Assembly: GCF_051020975.1 (NCBI RefSeq)
Contig: NC_135034.1
Coordinates: 8,432,001-8,496,000 of the forward strand
Direction: 5' to 3'
DNA: 64,000 nucleotides
DNA from: Osmia lignaria lignaria
Taxonomy: Eukaryota > Arthropoda > Insecta > Hymenoptera > Megachilidae
Under the pieces are notes generated by a model. The model saw only the letters and a program-made list of their open reading frames with translations. It was not told the origin of the DNA and made no database searches. The position numbers and the translations under genes are program-made. Positions 23,901 through 34,100 of the stretch are shown piece after piece; positions within the stretch are counted from its first letter, which is position 1, and the number at the start of each line of letters is the position of its first letter.

Positions 23901-26900
23901 CCGCGGCAGGAAAAGAGCGTCGAGCACGGAACCCGAGACCTTGAGTGCGTGCACTCGCGATGGTACGTCCCTGTGCCGCAAACAGGAACAGAACGATTAT
24001 CCGGCAAATGAATGAAATCGAGTGAACCGGTTCACTCGCGTACGTACGCGGCTGCCTCCGCTCCGGTTCGCCGCGGATCCGCCTTAATCTAGATCCGAGT
24101 TCTTCGTGAATGACCGTGGCAGCTTCTCGACGAATTACCAGGCAAACTTAACTGCCTGTCGTACGATCATTAATCCAGCTGGTCACGCGGCTCTTCTTGT
24201 TAATTGAACGCCACGCGTGGCGGTAAACCTGCTGTTTCATCGGTCAGAGTCACTTGCAACTTGTAAGATCAACGGAGGATCAAAGATCTTTTTGAAGATA
24301 GATAATGCGAAAGAACTGAAGAAAGGCTATTCCTTGTAAATACAATATTTCTGGATAGAATTCTCTCGTGGCAGCTGATTAAAAACGTTAGAAGAAATTG
24401 ATGTGTTTGGAAAAGTATTCAGCTGCATTCTTTAATTTGAAATTAAAGTGCAATTAATCAGTGTCTCGTGAAAGCGCACGAAGAATGTTGCGTATTTCTA
24501 CTAAGGTTGTTTAATTCTTTGAACTTACATTTTTCTGATGAACCTTTCGCGTAACGGAGATTGCACGCACAACAGTTTTGACGCAAGAAATTGTCGATGC
24601 GTTTATAAAAAATGCACTTCTTTTCTTTTAATGATTATCCGGGAAAGCTATATAAAGTCTTCCAAGCGGAAACATCTTCGAAGTTACTTCCCTGTGCAGA
24701 GACCTGAAAAATTTCTTCAGAGTAAGAAATTTCTTGACGTCCATCGAGGAAAGAAATACGAGTGTAAACAGTAATACTATACTTCCGTATTCAAATGATA
24801 ATTGATTCAACGAGGATCACGTGTAAACATTTCGATTAACCCGAATATAGATTAACCGAGCGAATTGAATAATAGAGTAGCGAATAATTAGCTTGTCAGG
24901 AGAGCATGAGATCACGATTCGTTCTACGTCAGAGAGTAACATCGTGACGACAGTAAGAGGAAGATCCCCTACTAAATCATTCTTTTATTTATCTTGAACA
25001 CGAGTTATCAATCAATTTTCTCCTAGCAAAACGCGTCACGCTGTAACTAAATGCAAAACAACTCGTTTTCTATAATGTGCAAATAATTTATGGAGAGTTT
25101 TTTTTAATTCATTTAAAAAGATACGAGAATGAGGAAAAAAGCGACCGAACCAATTGAATATCGATATCAATGGTAGGATATACTTTGTTGAATTCATTAT
25201 GAGGGGAACGTCAAACGAGCTCGATTTATTAGGTCGATACGAAGAACAGGCATTTCTGATAAGATAGCTATTGATCGATTATTGATCTATGTGGTGTTGT
25301 TCGTGCGATGTTGTGATTTTCGTATAACGCTACGTGGAAATGTTTCCTTGAAAATACAGTGGGAATGAAAATATATGTCGACGTTTGATGTACAAATTAA
25401 AGATATTGGCATTCTAAGTTTTATTATAATGGGTATAATTAAGGATTGAAATATCATTGTGTTATGTATCATTTATATAATTTTTTTTTCTTTAAAGTAG
25501 GCACACGTCAACATTTTCAATTCTATCGTTCGATTGATAATAGTATACACAAAAGATGTGTATGACTGAAAAAGGTAAACGTAACAGTACAAGCTTGGTA
25601 ACAATGGTTGTACGATTTAATCTTATCAACGTACAGTAGAACGGAGAAATTGCGAAACGCGTAGAAATTCCGTCGAAACAACGAATCGAAGTCGTTATCG
25701 GTTGCACAGCGACAAGAAAAATCCTCCGGATGCCATCTTCTTTAAATCACGTTCTATTTTTCCTCGCGTTTTCGGTAACTCGACGATGACTGCAAGCATT
25801 TCGGCAAGTGTAAAAGAGACACGAATTCTTGCGCGAATTTTACGCAATTGCGTTCGTTCTGGCTGGTACCGGTTTCGCGCAAATATTTGACTTTGCTCGA
25901 TTCTCGTCTCGAATTTTCGCAAATTTATTTTTATCTCGTCTCACGTTTTCGCGAACTCGTTCAAAGAGGAATGGAGAATTTTACGTTTCGAATGTGTTTT
26001 CTTTTTTTCTCTTGACTACAGAGAGAATTGCGATATCTCGAGATACGTTGCTTGTTTTCGAACAACCTTTCCTCGATATCGTTCACGATCGATCTGTTCA
26101 CGTGATGACCATTGAGAATCATTCAACGTCTTCCTCTGTAAGATTCATAAAGATCCATTTTTGGAATTGAATGGATCATTGAGAAGCGCAGTAGAAAAAA
26201 TTTTCCTATATTCAAGGGTACTGTTCGCGTTACGGATACCTCAATTGTTACAATTCGTGAAATTTTATTCGCGAGGTCAGCTCGGAAAATTGTGCTGAAA
26301 GAACGTCAGGCTATGTTACGTAAATTAATGACAAGCGAGCAAACGAATACCAAATACACGTGTTTTCAGCCGGTTGACCATGACCACGAAGCACGACCGT
26401 GGAAAAATAGAAACTCGACTTAGGTAAAGTACAAACGCGATTATCGGTTCGGTTATCGGTAATTGTTAATCCAGACTGGGTCATTTTTTATTTGAATAGC
26501 GATATAATTATAAGTAGTTCAAACGAAATAAGAAATAATATGTTTTTCAAATAACATGAAAACATCATTATTTGAAGTTGGTAATAAATAGAAAAAAAAA
26601 AAATATACTGATCGAATTGAGTATCCTCTTCCTTTTCGAAGTCGGATAAATGATTTTGATCGTTAGTTATTAGACTATTCAATAACGCCTGAGTCTCGAT
26701 TAATCAAATCACGATTTATCGACGATTTCAAGCCTCTCACGTAAATTTCACGTGGACGTCTCTGATCGATTAATTTTCTCGATGTAATTGTAATGTACTC
26801 GTAAACGCGACATTCCTCGTTTGTTATTGTTTCGTCTGAGGAACGATTTAACGATTCGCGATGATTCACCTGGTATTTAATCTTCGTTTCTTAATTAACG

Positions 26901-27399
26901 GATTCGTTGTTCGTTTCTGCGTGATCGCGCGTCAAACGGAAACAAAAGGTTCGCCGATTAATTAAGCCCGACGTGTTCAAGGTGAAAATAATCGCTGCAA
27001 CCGGGAACAAATTGTTTCCGTTTCTTTCACGCGTCCCGACGTTGCAACAAGGAAACGAATTTTTCTGCTTCCAACAAATGTTTGCTCGAGTAATAACGAG
27101 CAATTAACGCGGCCGTAAAGAAGGTGGAGGGAAAAAAATGATTTATTTATCTTATTCGTTACACTTCTTCTAGTTTTCTGAAAACTTTGCCAGACAGCAA
27201 TCTACAAATTAGTACTAAAAAATCAATAATTTTTTGCACTCTGAAATTTCCGTTTCTTCTATCAGAAAGTGTCTCTAAATCGAAATCCGAAAATCGTGAT
27301 CGTCTCTTCCTAATTACTCGAAGCAGTGCAAATCATCGATACAGGAAAAGCGTGTTCGTTCTCAAACTATGATAACGAGCTTCGAACTATCCTCGTTAA
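20901..27399. other. Non-coding DNA, no gene seen
   Basis: Mostly AT-rich DNA with no recognisable gene. The words GATGACCC and GATGACC occur close together at 20934-20949, and the reverse complement of ATGACCCAGT lies at 26475-26484; the latter recurs elsewhere in the window. A CpG-rich patch around 23860-24080 has no identifiable promoter arrangement. Confidence 0.6.
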
Positions 27400-29081
27400 T
27401 TTGTCAGACATATCATAACGGCGTAACACCGGTTTCCTGCTCTCGGCACGTCTTATCGGATCATTGCATTCGTAGGCAGTACGTAAAAGTTCATACCGGT
27501 AATCCTTGGCATACTTAGCCGGGACTCGTGTACAGAGCTACGTGCTTGCTCTTAATCTCGGTCGAAAAACCTGCTCGAACAATATGCGCGACACGTAGAC
27601 GCGTGTGTATTGTGTGTACCGTACCTGCTGCACGCTCGTTTGTATTACACGTTAAAGTTGCACACCTATCCCCGCCACCGAGCCGTGCACATTCTTATTC
27701 CAGTGCTTCTCTCACGTTCCTGCTTCCTGCGCCAGAAAAATTGGCTAACCTGTTTACTGATGCAACAAAGGAAAGGAAAACGAAGCGAGAGCGGGAACGC
27801 TGAAGCGTCCGCAGCCGCAGACCCGTTGGAAACCGGAAGGGAGGGGCCAAAAGGGTAGCCAAGGGGCATGGAAAGGTTAAAATATGAAGCTATAAAAGAC
27901 AGGACTGGCTTCTCGGTACGCGTATATATTTATACCGTAACGACACGTGCTTAGAAATCGGAGCAATTTTCATGCTTTGTTACTACTGGATAGCTTTTAA
28001 CCCTTTCGAACGGAAAGAAAAGACGAAGAAAAAAGCGATCGATACCGTTGGGAAGAAACGAAAGCGAATTGAATGAATCGCGGACAGAAGGGTTGGGAAA
28101 AACGAGGAGGAAAGTTTTCAACGAACGACGAAAAGATGGGGGTGGGGCAGGGTGTACGAGACAAGACAAACTACAGATAACGCCAAGGCGAGTCGTTAAA
28201 CGATCCAGAAGCGAGTTGACGGATACCAAGACTCGCTTTGGCCTTTATTTATCGCTTTTTCACGGGACCTTTAAAAGGCACGCGTGAAAGAAAATCAGGG
28301 TAAGGGTGTATGCGTTTCCTTCCTGTTGAACTTTCCATGTATGCACTCGGACCCTGCACCACCGAGTGTGCGCCCATGCGTGCTCCCTTTTATACGCGTG
28401 GCACACTTTTTATTTGATACCTTGAATGGCAAATACGGCACCGGGGGGACGTTGAAAAGACACACGGTGACCGTGCGATTCGATAAAAATACCCTCCCAA
28501 GAGGAAAACATCCCGCTGCTCGAAGAATATATTTTCTGCATCGTTTATATTGCAAATGAATGATACGCTGTTGGAACACCACCGATGCGTCCACTTTCTT
28601 TTTTCATTTCTATTCCACGCAACTTCGACGTATTTATTATAAGTTTATATAATCATTTTTTGCCGATACCGCTCTTTGCCGCGTTACGCAACGCGTGTTT
28701 TCATTTCAACGATATTCCCTCTGACAGGACCACCAAATTTATCAGAGAAACCCGAAAGGTTCCAAGCTGAAAAAGTTTCGAAAATACTTTAGACTTGCAT
28801 CGTTTATTTGTAAAAAGTAACGATTCATTTATTATCGATACATACCACTGGAAAGATGTCAGTCTTCCCCAACGGAAATGAAAAAACTGGTGAACATCGA
28901 AATTACCCGAGATTACTGATCGAACCGAGCTTGAAAACGCGAATCTGAATAATTAATGAGCAAAACAACGATACCTCGCTGCCGGGGAATCGCAAGTTCG
29001 AACAAAAAGCAGCAATTGGAAATAAAACATCGCGGTTCGAAGAGTGACGCGTCGAATGAAAGTTTGATCGAATAATTTCAG
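27400..29081. other. CpG-rich non-coding region
   Basis: This stretch is richer in CpG and GC than its neighbours. It contains a TATAAAAG word at 27891-27898, but the expected start position near 27922 has no initiator match, so I do not call a promoter. A TATCGATA word lies at 28833-28840. Open frames are short and on both strands. Confidence 0.5.
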
Positions 29082-29324
29082 CCCGCGAATCGAATCCGAC
29101 AGAACGATTGGCAACTGTTCCCATCGTAATTGAAACTCCTTCCCTCTGTTACATGAAAGAAAAAATCATGAATTCCTCCCCGAATGATGGCCGAGCGTTC
29201 TGGGATCGCGATTACGCCTCGTCGGTCTTACCTCATCGCGGAAGTCGCGATACGAATCTACCTTACGATTTGTCGCGATCGTCTTTAGATAGCAGACTTC
29301 CTGCGCGTTTGGCTGCTAGCTCGG
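29082..29324 (+). other. Candidate 243-nt cassette coding exon, product unknown
   Basis: An acceptor-like aataatttcag ends at 29081 and a strong donor, CGG then GTAAGTGA, begins at 29325. The 243 bases between are open in one + frame. The exon starts with the last two bases of a codon and ends with the first base of the next, so both boundaries are phase 1 and the exon adds exactly 81 codons. The peptide contains in-frame methionines near its start and is rich in S, R, D and L; I do not recognise it. An in-frame TGA lies within the donor and another stop lies at 29057-29059 upstream. The pyrimidine tract of the acceptor is weak, and an open frame of this length is common by chance, so the call rests on the combined boundaries and phase. 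No companion exon is certain. Confidence 0.27.
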
Positions 29325-29825
29325 GTAAGTGAATCAAGGTTACCCGATCGAGACGCGATTAACACGTTTACTGGCACAGTGAAAACGGACGTGTGTAACA
29401 CGGCACACTATAATTGCATTTGTTCAGAATACGATCGTTTCGTTTCTTCAATTTACCACGGACGTAATTGTGCTTGAAAGCATAATGATTGTTGCGTATC
29501 AAACGAGCGATTTCGAAGCAGCTGATTTGATGACATAAAAGTACTTCAAATTAGCACTTTTGTCGTATCAATTTGAAACTTACGATTTGAAAATAATTAC
29601 TACGAAAAGCTTTCATTAATATTTTTAATATAAATAGACCAGACTTTCTATATTTCGTAGTCTGCCATTCGATATAGAGCAAACTGGTAGTATGCCGTAC
29701 TAAACATTGACTGTTTCTACTGCAACGGCTGCCCTTGAACGGCGAAGTCTGGGTCAATCGAGATCCAGATTTACAAAATATATATAGGGGTATTAATTAT
29801 AACTTTCGAACGAAAGAGTTTCATT

Positions 29826-29897
29826 GAAAATGAAAATAATATGGAATAAAGAATTAAATTAATATTGGGGTTCTCTCCGCGGTCCGCCGAGGGTTAA
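29826..29897 (+). repeat. Dispersed repeat, copy A, ending in TTAA
   Basis: This segment matches the reverse complement of 37891-37966. By hand count 63 of 72 positions agree, with one 4-base gap near the end. Both copies share an AT-rich body, then GGTCCGCC, then GAGGGTTAA. The TTAA end preceded by an AGGG word (CCCT on the other strand) resembles the termini of TTAA-targeting (piggyBac-type) elements, which is an inference. No transposase is present. The similarity fades on the left, so the full extent is unknown. Confidence 0.7.
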
Positions 29898-29906
29898 CGC
29901 GTTAAC
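29893..29906. repeat. 14-bp palindrome at the repeat edge
   Basis: GTTAACGCGTTAAC is a perfect palindrome overlapping the TTAA end of repeat copy A. It contains two TTAA words four bases apart, which may reflect an insertion or target-site event. Confidence 0.85.
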
Positions 29907-30144
29907 TTCACAGTAGAAATACTCATGCATAATCAGACGCGCTATAATTATAATTATTTTTCCTTTCAATTATTCAATCATATTTTGCATTATCGGTTAA
30001 CCAATGACCCAGTGACCTCATTATTGATGATTATCGCCCAATTTCCACTTCATTCAATAAACATTAATACGCAAGATACTTTTCATACGTAACTCCAAAA
30101 AAGAATAAGCTTTCGCGGTGCTCTATTTCCAACGTCCGCAGTCG

Positions 30145-30209
30145 TCTCGCGAGAACATCGAGATCGATCGGTCTTTTTTCTCTCTGGACCAATTCCGGGT
30201 CTCGCGAGA
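30145..30209. promoter_or_regulatory. Paired TCTCGCGAGA palindromes
   Basis: Two exact copies of the 10-bp palindrome TCTCGCGAGA lie at 30145-30154 and 30200-30209, 55 bases apart. They sit about 330 and 270 bases upstream of the candidate initiator at 30478. In vertebrates this word is a known promoter element; its role in insects is not established to my knowledge. A third palindrome with the same CTCGCGAG core overlaps the candidate promoter, and I found only one other copy of the core in the window (46393-46400). Clustering at one candidate promoter argues for a bound regulatory site. Confidence 0.45.
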
Positions 30210-30475
30210 AGTGGCTTCCGATAACTTCCGTTATCAGCGTCGTCGGTGGAAAGCAAGAGCACAAGTGCTAGAGGAAAAAGTAGTAGATATACACGTATAG
30301 AGCACTTCGCGACACGTCGCGTCGAGGTCTCGCGTCCTTGCCAGTTTTCCCCTCCCGTCCTCGACTATAGTGGGATGTACCCCCACCATCTCGCCTCGGT
30401 GACATCCCCCACTACCGAAGTTGTCCCCCCTAATGCGGCGCGATATGTAAGAGGCCACACATGTTTCCCCGCGTT

Positions 30476-30509
30476 TCAGTCTCGCAGCGGCACTCGCGAG
30501 TGACGGTTC
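30476..30509 (+). promoter_or_regulatory. Candidate TATA-less core promoter (Inr + DPE)
   Basis: TCAGTC at 30476-30481 is a perfect match to the arthropod initiator TCAKTY, with A+1 at 30478. GGTTC at 30505-30509 matches the downstream promoter element consensus RGWYV and begins exactly at +28, the spacing required for function. A 12-bp palindrome, CACTCGCGAGTG, occupies +14 to +25 between them. No TATA box lies near -30. The surroundings are CpG-rich. Alternatively, the tract tttccccgcgtttcag just before 30480 could be a 3' splice site, which would make the downstream segment an internal exon. Which gene it would serve is inferred: Tob is the only recognised gene downstream on this strand. 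Confidence 0.4.
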
Positions 30510-30584
30510 GTGTGACGATAGAAACGTGGACTAGGAATATAAACGTTTGCTCACGGAACGAAGGACATTACGGGGATACGCGTG

Positions 30585-30640
30585 TTACATATAATATATG
30601 TATATATATAAATGTATTAAATATATACATATATATATAT
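30585..30640 (+). repeat. TA-rich microsatellite
   Basis: Imperfect (TA)n and tatatac repeats within the candidate first exon. The tract contains two self-complementary stretches and could be length-variable. Confidence 0.85.
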
Positions 30641-31107
30641 CTTGTGAGAGTGTGCGGTAACGCGTGCGCGCAAAGGACGAGAGTTTCTTTCGTCCGGTGC
30701 TTCGTTGGAGAACTGACACGACACACTGCGAACGTCGTTGCGACAAGTAGCAACGGGACGTAGGAAAAATAAAAAAAAATAAAAAAAGACAGAGTTGTAT
30801 CTTTACCTTCCCGGCGTTCGCGTCTTTCTTTTTTTACTTTTATACGTAACGCGTTGGCGAAACGGAGCCGCTATAACCTATTTTCGACGTAACGCGAGTC
30901 GGAGTGAGAATTACCATATACTTAGACGCGAGTGACAGCTTGTTCCTTAATTTTTTTTCTTTTTCGGAGTTACCGTCTATTAAAAGACGGCTGTGATAAA
31001 TAAAGGAAATATTCGGTGACGTACCTTGCAGGAAATTACCGAGAGGAATAGTGGATAAACGTCCAATAGGATATTCCAAGGGTATTACGGAACTAGTGAT
31101 CTTCCAC

Positions 31108-31115
31108 TGACGTCA
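31108..31115. promoter_or_regulatory. Perfect CRE palindrome TGACGTCA
   Basis: This is the full 8-bp cAMP response element bound by CREB/ATF dimers, the only perfect copy I noticed in the window. It lies 65 bases before the GTGAGT donor at 31180 and about 630 bases downstream of the candidate start site. Function is inferred from the motif alone. Confidence 0.4.
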
Positions 31116-31179
31116 CTTGGTGCTTTCGTGCTTCAACGGAGCAACCAGAATAGTGTGTTAGCTGGCCTGACAGAGACAC

Positions 31180-34100
31180 GTGAGTATTGGAATCTCTATT
31201 TGTTTCTACGACGATCTAAATGTTTCCCTGCCATCGTTCACGGAACCGTAATCTACGCTTAACGATACGCGCTCGTACGCGCACACAAATCGGAACCTGT
31301 TTCTTTATCATTCATGTACACGCGTGTCGCACGATGGATAATTTATGCGAACAACGCGTCGCGATACCAATTCTACAACGTGTCACGCGAACCGACCGGT
31401 TCAACATTGTTCCCGCGCCGCGACAAAATGACCGCAGCTGATTGGTCGCTTCGACGATCGCAGCGCTCGATCGATCGATATCGTCGATTAACGAGGTGCG
31501 CGCGACGGGGCGGGAAACGCGGAACGATTCAAAATTTTCTAATCGTTAGATCACGTCTCGAAACGGTAACAATGTGATTGCAAACACTTTCGATTTGTGT
31601 GTACATCCGCGTCAAAGTTTCAGATCATGACAAATGATTAATTATTCATCAATTTTTTCCTGTAGATTTAATGTTTAGTTACCTTTCAAGAGCGTTATAA
31701 TCAGCGCGTATTTTTCTTTACAACTGCGAAATAAGAATTTGTCAATCGTAAAATAATTAATTAGTTTTTTTTTCTGTGTCGTATCGCGACGCAAATTGTT
31801 CGAATAATTAATAGCTCTATTTGACATATCGACTTGAAACTTATTTCTCGTTATTTTTCTTGTTTGAGATATCGAGTTGAAACATTCTTAATCAACCGGT
31901 TCGAGAATTTTCAAAGTTTATTGTTATTTTCAATTTGCAATTTGAGAGTTGCATTTGTGTCCTCGAGGACGTCACGAGTCGTTTCGTTTTTTCTCCAAGG
32001 TCAACGCGGCTAGAACGATCTGGAGCAAACTAGAGTGACTCAGTTGTTACATTGAACAAACACGCCTATTACGACAAATTACATTAAGGTCGCGAGCATC
32101 GTTTTTTTCTTCTATCGTGAAAACGGCGATTTCCATTTTCGCTTGACGCGTCAACGATTCGCTATCTCGAGGATCAACGAATTAGGCGAGGGTTTAGTTT
32201 AGTGGGTCAAAACGTAGCACGGATTTCGTTTATTTAATTACTACACGGGATCGGCTGGGTATTGGTTACGAAAATAGCGCGGTAATAATAGCAAGGTCGC
32301 AGACACTACTCGAGATGGCGTGACGCATCAGCGAACGAGTCGCGTTTAACGAATTAATTAATTCCAACGAGTTGATAGATTAATTAACCGTAAAAAAGCA
32401 AAGTGTAAACTTTCATGTTTACACGGTTATTCCCACGACACTGCTTTTGTTTATGGCAATTATTAAATTTACCCACCGACAAACTATATTTTGGCTACAA
32501 GTAATCAAAATTATAAATTAATGAAAATGAACTGCATCCATTGCCAAATTTAATTTAGCATGAATTAATTGCAGGAATTGAAAACTCCATTTATTATCTC
32601 TCTGTGATTATTGAAACAACTCTGACGTATTATTCTCTACATCAGGGAATAAAAAAAAAACACACTGAATACTTAATCTCATTATACTTTCATCTGATCC
32701 AGCTTCAAAAACGTCCGTATATTTCCATCGGACAATAAAGTTATTTCTGGAAACGATCTACCTCCGCGTCATTCCATTTGTATCCCTAAAAAAAGAACGA
32801 AAAATACGAAAAAAGAATCGTAACCATCGAGGCTGTTTAAATAACAACCACGCGAGTCGATTAATCGTCGTTCCGTTTAATTAGCCATAGTTTGTAATCG
32901 TTAAAAATTGCAGCGATACAAATAACCGTTCGACCAAACAATTTTATCGACAAACGTTTCCCCCTCGCTATCTCTCCGCTATCGTTACGCGAAATCGTTT
33001 TTCGAACGATAGCAATCGCTATTTCCCCGTGGATAGCGGGTAGTTTGAATTTTTTCGCGATTCGAGTCACGCGAATCGAGGAAAACAGAATTCAATAGTC
33101 CCGTCGATGATAGAGCGAAACGAAAAGGATGGAGAGGCAAACGAATTATCCAACTCGTACCGTCCATCGAAATCGGATTATCGTCGATTCCTCTGCACCC
33201 TCGCGCACCCCCGCCCCTCGTACGTCACACGAGAGAGGGGTGTATCGATTTTCGAGGCTGTGTACCAGCAACTTATTTCCCTGCTGCCGTAAACATTCGG
33301 CCCTAAGCATTCGTCCCGTGGATTAATCACGGTTTAATTGGAAAATCTCCCTCATCAAATAAAGCTTTCGAGGCTCTTACAAACACGACAGCCCGATTTC
33401 GACACCAAAACCACCCTTCTCTCTAGGGTGAAAGGTCCGAGAAAAGGGTGCGTTTGAATATCCTCGGTCCTTTCGAATCATTCTGAATGAGTTTAAAAAT
33501 TTAGAGGAGCTTCAAATATGTCGGATGATAGAAATATCTTGAAAATGGAAAACCACCCCCTCTGTCAGAATCGTATTAGCGAGGGTTCGGGAAATCGTTT
33601 AGTAATTAAGAAGGTCGCGTAACGTTTCGCCGGGCCGAAAATTAATATGCCGTTATTGAAAAGCGAGAATATTCTAGACGGTAATAAATTCTGTCTCCGA
33701 CGTTTCTCCGCGACGAAGGAGAGATTAAACGTAGTCAGGGTGGAAAAAGGAGACTTGGGAAGGGATTCGCGGGGGTGGTTAGGCAACGGGTTTAGTTGGG
33801 TATAAAATCAATCGTGCTCGGTACGCAGCAACGAACTCCACGCCTCTTTCGTAATTAGTGTCCTCTGTTAATTATCGCGCGACGATTCGCTCGCCCCGCG
33901 GACCCTTTCCATTATTGCCACGGCACGAACACCCCGGAAAAGCGATTATTCGAGATTGCCAGTGCGTTTCGACGTGATTAACCGTGGCCAGAATAGCACA
34001 CCCTATTTTGAGAATTTTTTAAATGTACTAATTAGAAATTACAAATATTAACATTGAAATATAATCTATAGGTATTTAGTAATTGCCCAGAAAAGTAAAA

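Larger units (their letters stand above)
30478..31179 (+). other. Candidate non-coding first exon
   Basis: The segment runs from the predicted start site to the donor AGACAC followed by GTGAGTATTG at 31180. It has no long open frame, contains several short upstream ATGs in its TA-rich middle, and carries a perfect TGACGTCA site. If spliced to the acceptor at 56499 it would give Tob a leader of about 900 bases across a 25.3-kb intron. The link to Tob is an inference from strand, order and the lack of any other gene; it could instead be a long non-coding RNA exon. Confidence 0.28.

Noticed and set aside
28275..28284. miR-124-like word aaggcacgcg
   Set aside because: The match ends after about 10 bases and no hairpin surrounds it.
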